From positions 930,001 through 994,000 of the forward strand of contig CAVZAT010000004.1 in assembly GCA_963773335.1 (NCBI GenBank): 64,000 nt of DNA. The letters run 5' to 3'. Positions 54,812 to 64,000 of this stretch are shown here, piece after piece. Numbering within the stretch: the stretch's first letter is position 1; each line of letters begins with the position of its first letter. The position numbers were made by a program, and so were the translations under genes. Below the pieces are notes generated by a model that was not told the origin of the DNA, made no database searches, and was given only the letters and a program-made list of their open reading frames with translations. This stretch comes from UBA4742 sp963773335. Its GTDB lineage: Bacteria > Actinomycetota > Acidimicrobiia > Acidimicrobiales > Acidimicrobilacustridaceae.

Positions 54812-55587
54812 GCCCGACGGCGACGGCGGCGACGGCGGCCCAGACCGAAGATGAGGGCCAGCGCGGTGATCACCGCAGCCAGGCTGAGCACCCGCTTGGC
54901 CACCGGCGCACCGGCGGCTTCGATCAGGTCGACCGGCTCGGGTTCGGGGCTGTCGATACGGCGGGTCACCTGGGCATCGGCCACCTCCGGCGAGCCGTCG
55001 GGACCGGTGTCGTCCACCAGCTCGGCCGCCTCCTCCGCGGCCTCGAACGCCATCTCGGCGGCCTCGGCCGCTTCGCCCGCCTCCACTGGGTCGTCCGTGG
55101 TCAAGGCTTCGAGCTCGAGCTCGAGGCCGACCACGGCCAGCTCCTCGGCCAGCACCGTCACCTCCAGGTTGGCCACGAACTGGTCGAGCAGCTTGGCGCT
55201 GACGTCGGCCAGCACCCCCCGGCCGAACTGGGCCACCTTGCCGGTGATGGTCAGGTCGGTGACCAGGCTGACGTGGGTGACGTTCCCTTCGCCCATCAGC
55301 TCGGCCCGGATGTCGGCCGAGGCGTTGCCCGCGCCCCGGGTGTCGCGCCCGCTGGCCTGCAGCAGCGCCCGGTGGGTGGCGTCGTCCTTCTCGATCAGGC
55401 GGGCCACACCCTTGTACTGGGCGGTGATGGGTCCGACCTTGACCTTGACGATGCCGCGGTACTCGTCGCCCTCGACCTCCTGGAGCTGGGCGCCGGGCAG
55501 GCAGGGGGCGATCCGCTCGATGTCGGTGAGGATGTCCCAAGCCTGGTCGATGGGCACGGGGACCTCGAACTCGTTGCTCAGCTCCAT
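54808..55587 (-). CDS. coxG: CoxG-like SRPBCC protein with C-terminal membrane anchor
   Basis: 259 residues. The CoxG (carbon monoxide dehydrogenase subunit G) domain opens MELSNEFEVPVPIDQAWDILTDIERIAPCLPGAQLQEV, then VGPITAQYKGVARL and GRGVLADVSAKLLDQFVANLE. An acidic linker of about 50 residues leads to a C-terminal helix (VLSLAAVITALALIFGLG) followed by eight arginines. In Oligotropha CoxG anchors the enzyme at the membrane. The stop overlaps DUF501. It is encoded in a Mo-hydroxylase accessory block. Intact. Confidence 0.9.
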   Translation of the reverse strand: MELSNEFEVPVPIDQAWDILTDIERIAPCLPGAQLQEVEGDEYRGIVKVKVGPITAQYKGVARLIEKDDATHRALLQASGRDTRGAGNASADIRAELMGEGNVTHVSLVTDLTITGKVAQFGRGVLADVSAKLLDQFVANLEVTVLAEELAVVGLELELEALTTDDPVEAGEAAEAAEMAFEAAEEAAELVDDTGPDGSPEVADAQVTRRIDSPEPEPVDLIEAAGAPVAKRVLSLAAVITALALIFGLGRRRRRRRRA

Positions 55588-56164
55588 CGCGTCAAGTCCT
55601 CCACGGTGTCGACATCGGCAGGTTCACCCGGGCACGGTACCTCGCTCGACCTCGTCCGGCCTCCGGGCCAGCAGGCCGCGGGCTCCCTCGTCGCCCGCAT
55701 CGGGCAGCTCGGCCCACACCAGCCGCGTCCAGACGCACCGGATTGCGGCGCTGCCCGGCGTAGGTGGCCACCGCCATGGGACGGTCCAGGCCGGTGACCG
55801 CCACCGCCCGCCAGGCCTCGGTCCGATCAGGGGCTGATCGGCCAGCCCCACCACCACCGACCGGTGCCCGGCGGCGCGGGCCGCGTCGATCCCGGCGGCC
55901 AGCGACGTGGCCTGCCCCTGCGCCCACCGGGGGTTGTCGACCAGGCGCACCCGATCGCCAGGCCCGCCGCCCGGCCAGGGACGGACCGAGATCGACGGCA
56001 CCGGTGACGACGATGGTCTCGGCCAGGCCCGCTTCCACCGCGGCGGCCACGGCCCACACCACGATCGGCCGCGCCGCGCCAGACGCCAGCAGCTTGTGGT
56101 CGGGCCCGGCGAAGCGGCTGCCGGCTCCGGCGGCCAGCACCACCGCGGCGGTGGACCGGGTCAT
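55578..56164 (-). CDS. MobA-like nucleotidyltransferase (molybdenum cofactor), frame-broken
   Basis: About 195 residues. The NTP-binding start is AAVVLAAGAGSRFAGPDHKLLA. In other frames follow AQGQATSLAAGIDAARAAGHRSVVVGLADQPLI (the acidic metal region) and AVATYAGQRRNPVRLDA. The end DVDTVEDLTRW is typical of MocA-type cytidylyl/guanylyl transferases that finish the Mo cofactor for CO and xanthine dehydrogenases. Breaks near 55985, 55820, 55725 and 55630. The stop overlaps the coxG start. Confidence 0.8.
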
Positions 56165-56219
56165 GTGCGCATCATGGCATCGCCCCGACCTCCTCGCCGT
56201 GAGCCTCTAAGGTGCCCGG

Positions 56220-56672
56220 GTGAGCGACTTCACCCATGCCCCCGGCCAGATCCGGGTGACGATGCTGCTGGCCGACGCGGCGCAGGTGGCGGACTCCAAG
56301 CTGTTCATCTTGGGCGGCGGCATCAGCGTGATCCCGGCCACCCCGGCGCCGCTGGCCATCGCGGCCAAGATCGACGTGCCCTGGGACCGGGCCGAGGTGC
56401 TCCACGACTGGAAGCTCGAGCTGCTCGACGCCGATGGCATGCCGGTGATGCTCAATGACCTCCCGGTGCTGGTGCAGGGGCAGTTCCAGGTCAATCGCGT
56501 CGACAACATGCAGCCGGGCAGCCCCCTGCCCATGCCTCTGGCCGTGAACTTCAGCGGCCTGGCCCTGCCGGCGGGTCGGCGTTTCGCCTGGCGTCTGGTC
56601 ATCAACGACGACACCGAGCCGGACTGGCAGGTGGCCTTCACCGTGGCCGACCCGCCACCCGTCGAGGTCTGA
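56220..56672 (+). CDS. DUF6941-like protein
   Basis: 150 residues, intact. The opening VTMLLADAAQVADSKLFILGGGISVIP and the middle VNRVDNMQPGSPLPMPLAVNFSGLALPAGRRFAWRLVIND match a small actinobacterial beta-sandwich family (DUF6941) of unknown function. It is on the plus strand inside the minus-strand Mo block, so it is probably an independent gene. Confidence 0.75.
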   Translation: MSDFTHAPGQIRVTMLLADAAQVADSKLFILGGGISVIPATPAPLAIAAKIDVPWDRAEVLHDWKLELLDADGMPVMLNDLPVLVQGQFQVNRVDNMQPGSPLPMPLAVNFSGLALPAGRRFAWRLVINDDTEPDWQVAFTVADPPPVEV

Positions 56673-56754
56673 TCCGCCGACCCTTCAGGAAACTGGGCAG
56701 CAAAATGTGCGGATTCCGGACGCAAAGATGCCCAATTTCCGAAGGTCTGGCGGG

Positions 56755-57555
56755 TCAGGAGCGGTGGATGGCGCCGGTGGCGTCGCGCAGGCTGGGTGCC
56801 AGGTGGCCGGTGCGCAGGGCGATGATCTCGGCACAGATGGAGATGGCCGTCTCCTCGGGGGTGCGCGAGCCGATGTCGAGCCCGATCGGGGCCATGATCC
56901 GGTCGATCCCGGCCTCGGTGACGCCTTCGGCCACCAGCCGCTCGACCCGCTCGGCATGGGTGCGCCGGCTGCCCATCGCCCCCAGGTAGCCCACGTTCGT
57001 GCGCAAGGCGGCCACGATGGCGGGCACGTCGAACTTGTGGTCATGGGTCAGCACGCAGATGGCGTCGCGTGGACCCAGGCGCGCACCCACCCGCTCGAGC
57101 AGGCGGTGGGGCCAGTCGACCACCACCTCGTCGGCCTGCGGGAACCTTCGCCGGGTGGCGAACACCTCACGGGCATCGCACACCGTGACCCGGTACCCCA
57201 GCACCTTGGCCGCCCGCACCAGCGCCTTGGTGAAGTCCACCGCACCGAACACCAGCATCTGGGGCGGCGGCGCGAACGACTCGACGAACACCGACACCGT
57301 CTGCTCGCGGGCCTCGCCGTGCTCGCCGTAGTGGCGCACCAGCGTGGTCCCCGCCTCCAACTCCCCGAGCGCGTCACGGCCCACCACCCGGTCCAGATCC
57401 GGATCGCCCAGCGAGCCGGCGGGCTCACGGTCGGGCCCGACGAGCAACTTGGCCCCCAGGTGCGGGCCCTCGACGACGGTGGCCAGGGCCACGGGCACCT
57501 GGTCACGCAGCGCCTGCTCGAGGTCTTCGAACAACGACGAAGCCATGGCACTCAC
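56755..57555 (-). CDS. XdhC-family protein with C-terminal Rossmann domain
   Basis: 266 residues. The C-terminal XdhC Rossmann domain shows QMLVFGAVDFTKALVRAAKVLGYRVTVCDARE, DAICVLTHDHKFDVPAIVAAL, NVGYLGAMGSRRTHAERVERL and IGLDIGSRTPEETAISICAEIIA. The first 90 residues look like a degenerate XdhC N-domain. XdhC proteins load sulfurated Mo cofactor into xanthine- or CO-dehydrogenase-type enzymes. The GTG overlaps the stop of the small XdhC domain protein (GTGA). Intact. Confidence 0.88.
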   Translation of the reverse strand: MSAMASSLFEDLEQALRDQVPVALATVVEGPHLGAKLLVGPDREPAGSLGDPDLDRVVGRDALGELEAGTTLVRHYGEHGEAREQTVSVFVESFAPPPQMLVFGAVDFTKALVRAAKVLGYRVTVCDAREVFATRRRFPQADEVVVDWPHRLLERVGARLGPRDAICVLTHDHKFDVPAIVAALRTNVGYLGAMGSRRTHAERVERLVAEGVTEAGIDRIMAPIGLDIGSRTPEETAISICAEIIALRTGHLAPSLRDATGAIHRS

Positions 57556-57866
57556 CAGTCCAGGGGCTCGATGAACAGGTGGACGGTGCCCCCACAGGTC
57601 AGGCCCACGGCGAAGGCGTCGTCGTCGCTGTAGCCGAAGGTGACCAGACGTCGTTCACCGGTGGCCAGGATGTCGAGTGCTTCGGTGACCACCGCCCCCT
57701 CCACGCAACCACCGGACACCGACCCCGCCACCTCACCCAACTCGTTGACCGCCATGGCCGCCCCGGGATCGCGGGGTCCCGAGCCGTCGATGTCGACCAC
57801 GCGGGCGATCGCCACCCGCTGGCCCGCGGCTCGCCAGCGGTCCAGATCAGCGAGGATCTCCTTCAC
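57552..57866 (-). CDS. XdhC/CoxI N-terminal-domain protein
   Basis: 104 residues: ILADLDRWRAAGQRVAIARVVDIDGSGPRDPGAAMAV, then the conserved SVSGGCVEGAVVTEAL with its Cys. This is the stand-alone XdhC/CoxI N-domain, encoded just before the XdhC Rossmann protein, so together they equal one full XdhC. The GTG at 57866 is chosen because it overlaps the CoxE stop as GTGA; an upstream GTG exists at 57875. Confidence 0.88.
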   Translation of the reverse strand: MKEILADLDRWRAAGQRVAIARVVDIDGSGPRDPGAAMAVNELGEVAGSVSGGCVEGAVVTEALDILATGERRLVTFGYSDDDAFAVGLTCGGTVHLFIEPLDW

Positions 57867-59058
57867 GGACACCACCTCCGATCAACCGGCACGGCTCTCA
57901 ACTGGCACCGGATGACTTGGGCCAAGGCCTCGAGCGAGGCCAATGAATGACCTTCCACGAACGCATCCACGTGGGGCAGGGCGGCGGCCATGCCCCGAGC
58001 CAGCGGCTGGTAGTCCGGGGAGGCCTTGAGCGGGTTGACCCACACCACCTGATGGGCCACCCGCGACAAGCGCGCCATCTGGGTGGCGAGCTCGGTGGGA
58101 TCGCCTCGGTCCCACCCGTCGGAGAGGATCACCACCACCGCGCCCCGGGCCATGCCCCGAACGCCCCACTCGTCGTTGAACCGGCGCAAGCCCTCGCCCA
58201 GCCGGGTGCCGCCCGACCAGTCGGACACGGCCGCGGCCGCGGCGCCCAGGGCAGCATCGGGATCGCGCGACGACAGCTCGCGGGTCAGCCGGGTCAGGCG
58301 CGTGCCGAGGGCGAAGGCCTCCACCCGGGCCCGGCTGGCCACGGCGGCCTGGGCGAAGCGCAGCAGCGCCCGTGAGTAGGGCTCCATCGATCCGCTGACG
58401 TCGCAGAGCAACACCACCCGGCGGGGACGGACCTGCGGGTTCGAGGTGGTGGAGTCGGCCGGCCTCGCCGCCCGTGCGCACGGCGTGGCGCACCGTGGTG
58501 CGCACATCAGGGCGGCCGCGGCGGGCGCCGGACGGTCGATGGCGACGGCTGCGCCGCATCGACCCCACCAGGGACAGGTCGCCCATGAGCCGCTGGGCCT
58601 CGACCAGCTCAGCGGGCGTGCATGCCGCGAAGTCCTTGTGGCGCAGCACCTCGTGGGGACTGAAGCGGACACGGATCTCGGGCCGCGCCGCGTCCGGCTC
58701 GTCGGGGTCCTCCGCCTCGGGATCCTCGGGCAGCTCCTCGTCCTCGATCACGAGGGTGAGCTCCTGCACCGACTTCTCGGCCACGGGCACCGCCCGGCCG
58801 GCCCAGTAAGACCGGAACACCCGGTCGTAGGCACCCACGTCCTCGGGACGGTTCACCAGCGTGGCCCGCCCGGCCCAGTACAGGGATCGGCGAGTCGGTC
58901 GAACCCACGGCCGCGACCGCTTTGGCGAACACCAGCGTGGCACCCACCGCCACCACCAGCCCCTCGGCCCGCAGCGCCCGCACGAAGCCCACCAGCGCTC
59001 GCACGGCGCGCTCCTCGTCGGCCACGGCCACCTCGGGAGCCAGATCCGGGTCGGTCAC
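57863..59058 (-). CDS. coxE: VWA-domain protein, CoxE-like, frame-broken
   Basis: About 398 residues. The N-terminus (VGFVRALRAEGLVVAVGAT) and middle (YDRVFRSYWAGRAVP, FSPHEVLRHKDFAACTPAELVEAQRLMGDL) are the CoxE lead region. The VWA domain has the MIDAS motif VVLLCDVSGSMEPYSRALL and VILSDGWDRGDP. CoxE works with the MoxR ATPase CoxD to mature the Mo-Cu site of CO dehydrogenase. Breaks near 58875, 58555, 58530 and 58460. Overlaps both neighbours by GTGA. Confidence 0.88.
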
Positions 59059-60024
59059 GGCGCCGACCTGGCCCGGACCGCCTCGACCAGTTCGGACAAC
59101 CCGCCCTGGCGGGCGCGCTCCTGGTCCTCGCGGTACTTGAGGACCGTGCCCAGCGTGGCCGCCACCGAGGGCACGTCCAGCTCCGTGCGCCCCAGCAGGG
59201 CCAGCGCCTGGGCCCAGTCGATGGTCTCGGCCACCCCCGGCGGCTTGTAGAGGCCGACCCCGCGGAACACCTCGGTGGCCGCCGCCACCTGTCGGGCGAG
59301 CCTCTCGGTGACCTCGGGGGCGCGTACCAACACGATGCGCACCTCGCGCTCGAAGTCGGGGTGTTCGACCCAGTGGTAGAGGCAGCGCCGCTTGAGCGCG
59401 TCGTGGACGTCACGGGTGCGGTTGGAGGTGATCACCACCAGCGGCGGGGTCTCGGCCCGGAAGGTCCCGAGCTCGGGCACCGTGACCGAGTAGTCGGCCA
59501 GGATCTCCAACAGGAAAGCCTCGAACTCGTCGTCGGCCCGGTCGATCTCGTCGATGAGCAGGACCGGCGGCGGCCCGCCGCCGGTGGGTGCCACCGCGGC
59601 CAGCAGGGGCCGGCGCACCAGGAACCGCTCACTGTAGAGCTCGTCGGTCAACTGGTCGGCCAGCTCAGCGCTCGAGCGGTCGACCAGCTGGGCACTGCCC
59701 GCTGGCCTCTGCGGCCCGCAGGTGGAGGAGCTGGCGGGAGTAGTCCCACTCGTAGACGGCCTGGGACACGTCGATGCCCTCGTAGCACTGGAGGCGAATG
59801 AGCTCGCCGCCGGTCCACTGGGCCAGCACCTTGGCCACCTCGGTCTTGCCCACCCCCGCCTCGCCTTCCAGCAGGAGCGGCCGGCGCAGGCGGACGGCCA
59901 GGAAGATGGCCGTGGCCAGGCCCTCGTCGGCCAGGTAGTCGTGCTCGCGCAGGGCGCGGGCCACCCCTTCGACGTCGAGTTCGGGCTCCTGGGGGTCGGA
60001 TGGCCTGGGATGGTCGGGCTGCAC
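59055..60024 (-). CDS. coxD: MoxR-type AAA ATPase, CoxD-like, one frameshift
   Basis: About 323 residues. Walker A is LLLEGEAGVGKTEVAKVLA, then LQCYEGIDVSQAVYEWDYSRQLLHLR, Walker B VLLIDEIDRADDEFEAFLLEIL and sensor ITSNRTRDVHDALKRRCLYHW. This is the CoxD pattern: AAA chaperone that, with CoxE, inserts sulfur and copper into the Mo site. A shift near 59700 splits it. The GTG at 60024 gives VQPDHPRPSDP. First gene of the leftward accessory run. Confidence 0.9.
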
Positions 60025-60153
60025 CCTGCCAGTCTGGCAGGCCTCGCCCCGATCCCCGACGGTTCGGGTCGGACATCGGGACGGCCGATTCCTCAAGCCC
60101 GGCCGGATGCGGTCGATTGTTGACTCCGAGACCCGCGTCCAGGAGCGCATCGA

Positions 60154-60633
60154 TGTCGCATGAGCCCAGATGTCCGAAGTGCCACACGGTGGTCGAGCCA
60201 TCGTGGGATTGGTGCATGGGCTGTGGCTATGACCCCGCGGGGCACAGGCCCGTGGACCTCGACACGCCCGACCCCGTCGATGGGCGGGGCCAGCCCACGA
60301 ACCTGGAAGGTGCAGGGCCCTGGAACGCGCCCCCCGCGGCCACGCGGCCCCTGGGACAGGGTGGCACCCGGGTGACCACGCTGGTGGGGCCGGGCGCGGC
60401 CCAGCCCCAGGAGATGCGTGACCCGGACTGGGTGCAGGCCCCGGCCCGACGCAAGCTGCCCATCCCCGCAGCTGATCGGCCTGCTGGCCGTGGTCGCCGC
60501 TGCCATCGGGGCGCTGGTGGTGGTCACCTTGCTGGTCCTGCACCGCCCGATCGGCACCACCTCGGGCGGGACGTTGCAGCTGCGGTCCGTACCGGTCGCG
60601 AGCTCCTACTGGTTGACCCGCGGGCCGAGCTGA
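60154..60633 (+). CDS. zinc-ribbon protein with C-terminal membrane helix, one frameshift
   Basis: About 159 residues. The zinc ribbon RCPKCHTVVEPSWDWCMGCGYDP (C-x2-C ... C-x2-C) is followed by a Pro/Gly-rich linker. After a shift near 60468 comes a membrane helix LIGLLAVVAAAIGALVVVTLLVLH. It is probably a tail-anchored protein of unknown role. Its end overlaps the convergent ftsB end by 28 bases. The ATG follows CAGGAGCG. Confidence 0.65.
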
Positions 60634-60994
60634 GCGAAGGGCCACACGTCGGGCACGGGCACCGGCACCTTCGGGGCGGGCAGCACCCGGTAGACCTCCT
60701 CGCCGGGCATGACCAGGTCGTAGTTCTGGCGGGCCTGCCGCTCGATCTCGGCGTCGGTCCCCAGACGATTCACCTCGGCCCGCATCCCGGCGTTGGACTG
60801 CTGGAGCTGCTGGAGCTGCTCACCGGCACGGGCGATGGAGCGCTTCTGGTTGAGATAGGTGCGGGTGGGGAACACGCCCACCACCAGGATCCCCACGAAC
60901 AGGGCCGTGGCCAGCACCGGCAGGATCAACCGGGTGCCCAGCGGCGTGCGGACCCGCGCCGGGCGGTCCTGCGCCTTCGGTCGACGACGACCGA

Positions 60995-60998
<4 letters not shown>
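60606..60998 (-). CDS. ftsB: septum formation initiator (FtsB/DivIC)
   Basis: 130 residues. A basic N-terminus, one membrane helix (LILPVLATALFVGILVVGVF), a short coiled coil (EQLQQLQQSNAGMRAEVNRL) and ARQNYDLVMPGEEVYRVLP, the FtsB landmark. It acts in the divisome with FtsL and FtsQ. The ATG overlaps the enolase stop as ATGA, the conserved eno-ftsB pairing of Actinobacteria. Intact. Confidence 0.92.
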
Positions 60999-62281
<1,283 letters not shown>

Positions 62282-62385
62282 ACGCCTGCTGCTCCTGGCT
62301 CTGGACTGGGGTTCTCAGCGTGGCAGCCCGCCCGCACGCGGTGGTGGACCCCGGCGGTCGGTCTGACCGTAGCTCCCGGGCCGCC

Positions 62386-63591
62386 TCAGCCCAGTTCGGT
62401 GCCCACGATGCTGACGAAGCTCACCATCTCCCCCGGGTACCCGCCGAGGTTGTGGACCAGGCCCAGCGAACGGCCGGCCGGCCCGGCGGTGGTCAGGATG
62501 CGGCGGTCCTCGGGCGCTTCACCCCGGAGCTGGAGCCAGTTCTCGAAGTGCATGCGCAGACCGGAGGCACCCACGGGGTGGCCGAAGCTCTTGAGCCCGC
62601 CGTCGGGGTTGACGGGCAGCTCACCCTCGAGGTCGAACACGCCGGCCTCGATGTCCTTGTAGGCCTCGCCGCGATTGGAGAAGCCCAGGTCCTCCATCAG
62701 GACCAGCTCGGTGGGGGTGAAGCAGTCGTGCACCTCGGCCATGGCCAGCTGGTGGCGGGGGTCGGTCACTCCCGCCTGGGCGTAGGCGTCGGCCGCAGCC
62801 TGGGCCACCTCGGGGAACGTGGTGTAGTCGTAGTCGGGATCGATCACGCCGGAGCCGTTGCCGGCCACGAACGACAGGGCCTTGATGTAGAGCGGGGTGT
62901 CGGTGTAGCGGTGGGCGTCTTCGGCCCGCACCACGATGGCCGCGGCCGAGCCGTCGGCCACCCCGGCGCAGTCGAAGACACTCAGCCGCCCGGCCACGGC
63001 CGGGGCGTTGCAGATGACCTCGATGTCCATCTCCTTGCGGAACTGGGCCCGGGGGTTGTGGGCGCCGTTGTGGTGGTTCTTCCAGGCGATGCGTGCCAGG
63101 ACACGCTTGAGCTCGTCCTCGTCGACCCCGTAGCGCTGGGCGTAGGCCGGCGCCACCAGGCTGAACATGGCCGCCGCGGTCAGCGACCGGGCGGTGCCGT
63201 CGTTGGGCACGGGGAAGGCGTTGAGCCCCTGGTACCCGCTGTCCTTCACCTTCTCGACGCCCACGGCCATGGCCACGTCATAGGCACCCGAGGCCACCGC
63301 GTAGGCGGCCTGGCGCAGTGCTTCGCTGCCCGAGGCGCAGTAGTTCTCCACACGGGTGACCGGTTTGCCCGCCAGCTTGAGCGGGGCGGCCAGGGTGATA
63401 CCGCTCATGCCCGACTGGGCCGTGCCCAGCCAGTAGGCGTCCACATCGTCCTTGGTCATGCCGGCCGAGGCGAAGCACTCGCCGGTTGCGTCGAGGAGCA
63501 GGTCGTCGAGCCCCTTGTCCCAGTGCTCGCGGAAGGGCGTGCACCCCATGCCCACGATGGCCACCCGGTCCTTGATCCCATGCGATGACAT
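62386..63591 (-). CDS. thiolase/lipid-transfer acetyl-CoA acetyltransferase-like protein
   Basis: 401 residues, SCP-x-type thiolase. The nucleophile Cys is in VENYCASGSEALRQAAYAVASG, with HNPRAQFRKEMDIEVI, CAGVADGSAAAIVV, AEVHDCFTPTELVLMEDLGFS and SFGHPVGASGLRMHFENW (active His). It is usually paired with a DUF35 OB-fold protein, as here: the DUF35 stop is 13 bases upstream. It likely cleaves or condenses beta-ketoacyl-CoA, often on steroid side chains. Intact. Confidence 0.9.
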   Translation of the reverse strand: MSSHGIKDRVAIVGMGCTPFREHWDKGLDDLLLDATGECFASAGMTKDDVDAYWLGTAQSGMSGITLAAPLKLAGKPVTRVENYCASGSEALRQAAYAVASGAYDVAMAVGVEKVKDSGYQGLNAFPVPNDGTARSLTAAAMFSLVAPAYAQRYGVDEDELKRVLARIAWKNHHNGAHNPRAQFRKEMDIEVICNAPAVAGRLSVFDCAGVADGSAAAIVVRAEDAHRYTDTPLYIKALSFVAGNGSGVIDPDYDYTTFPEVAQAAADAYAQAGVTDPRHQLAMAEVHDCFTPTELVLMEDLGFSNRGEAYKDIEAGVFDLEGELPVNPDGGLKSFGHPVGASGLRMHFENWLQLRGEAPEDRRILTTAGPAGRSLGLVHNLGGYPGEMVSFVSIVGTELG

Positions 63592-63604
63592 CAGCGTTCT
63601 CCCC

Positions 63605-64000
63605 TCATGGCTGCGCCGGCTTCGCCGACCCGATGGGCTTCGCCGACCCGATGGGCTTCGCCGACCCGATGGGCTTCGCCGACCCGATGGGCTTCGCCGA
63701 CCCGATGGGCTTCGCCTTCCAGAAGTAGTTCTGCACCCCATCGGCCTGGTTGAGGCGCCGGAACGTCATCTCCACCCGGTCGCCGATGGCCACGTCGGCA
63801 GCGGACACGTCGGTCAGCTCCATGGGCAGTCGCCCCCCACCGTCGGCGGGGTCGAAGTCGATCACCGCGAAGACGATGGGTGGGCTGGGCGAGTAGGCCA
63901 GGCGATCGACGGTGAAGGTGACCACCGTGCCCTTGGCGTCGGCCATGGGCAGCGGGTCCATGTGGTCGAGCGCACCGCCCTGGTAGGAGACCCGGGCCGG
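63605..64000 (-). CDS. DUF35 OB-fold acyl-CoA-associated protein, partial, with repeat tail
   Basis: The 5' end lies beyond the window; about 131 codons are present. The OB-fold part reads GTVVTFTVDRLAYSPSPPIVFAVIDF, then LPMELTDVSAADVAIGDRVEMTFRRL. The expected zinc ribbon would be upstream of base 64000. Its C-terminus is a run of five near-identical six-residue blocks (AKPIGS), ending AKPAQP, encoded by an 18-base tandem repeat. DUF35 proteins form complexes with SCP-x thiolases, and the next gene is such a thiolase. Confidence 0.87.
   Translation of the reverse strand, partial: PARVSYQGGALDHMDPLPMADAKGTVVTFTVDRLAYSPSPPIVFAVIDFDPADGGGRLPMELTDVSAADVAIGDRVEMTFRRLNQADGVQNYFWKAKPIGSAKPIGSAKPIGSAKPIGSAKPIGSAKPAQP
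63621..63716. repeat. 18-base in-frame tandem repeat, five copies
   Basis: Five perfect copies of an 18-base unit (TTCGCCGACCCGATGGGC) at 63621, 63639, 63657, 63675 and 63693, plus six bases of another. As the unit is a multiple of three, copy number can change without breaking the DUF35 frame. Perfect identity suggests recent expansion or slippage. Confidence 0.95.

Overview
High-GC, densely packed bacterial DNA with many GTG/TTG starts and repeated GTGA or ATGA stop/start overlaps. F420-type luciferase-like oxidoreductases, CarD, DUF501, an SCO6745-like protein and Mo-hydroxylase/CO-dehydrogenase accessory genes point to an actinobacterium. Acidimicrobiia is my best guess, but that is inference; there is no rRNA here. 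The window holds about 66 protein genes and one tRNA, and no phage, insertion sequence, CRISPR array or replication origin that I can see. The only gene-free stretch over 300 bases is 30833-31210.

A general caution concerns sequence quality. Many clearly conserved genes (flavin reductase, mutY, fumC, ABC-F, the acyl-CoA ligase, coxE and others) are broken by single-base indels, mostly an extra C or G, while neighbours are intact. The broken proteins remain conserved on both sides of each break, so I annotate each as one gene and read the breaks as assembly or read errors rather than decay. Single-frame translations of these genes will be wrong.

Layout. 1-13 kb: a gamma-carbonic-anhydrase/flavin-reductase pair, MBL and alpha/beta hydrolases, a MaoC hydratase overlapping mutY, a membrane GGDEF-EAL protein, a methylsuccinyl-CoA-dehydrogenase-like flavoprotein (with the MaoC protein, two steps of the ethylmalonyl-CoA pathway), DUF885, dienelactone hydrolase and PNPOx-like proteins. 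13-20 kb: fumarase, a small exported protein plus ApbE, ABC-F, and a CarD to acyl-CoA ligase pair. 20-30 kb: LLM oxidoreductase, DUF2277, SCO6745-like protein, esterase, pirin, a YceH-nitrobindin fusion, a Tat phosphoesterase and a second GGDEF-EAL protein with degenerate catalytic motifs.

30-36 kb: SDR, an exported lipoprotein/secreted protein pair, then a TetR gene divergent, across a near-perfect operator, from a ferritin-like di-metal protein and an LLM monooxygenase. 36-47 kb: a DUF1800/DUF1501 couple, phosphodiester glycosidase, fatty acid desaturase under a perfect palindrome, an RpiR regulator, threonine aldolase, a clavaminate-synthase-like oxygenase, a GH5 lipoprotein, tRNA-Leu(UAA) and an acyl-CoA dehydrogenase. 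47-52 kb: a 4-Cys PD-(D/E)XK nuclease, an acyltransferase/epimerase/crotonase operon and a GNAT. 52-64 kb: a leftward block in which the usual eno-ftsB ... DUF501-ppx neighbourhood is separated by a Mo-hydroxylase maturation cluster (MoxR/CoxD, CoxE, two XdhC-like proteins, MobA-like transferase, CoxG), and finally a thiolase/DUF35 pair with an 18-base tandem repeat.

The likeliest little-described systems are the TetR/di-metal/LLM module (32.7-35.9 kb) and the RpiR, threonine aldolase and amino-acid-oxygenase locus (41.2-44.3 kb), where two promoters share the motif GAAACG-N4-TTTC.
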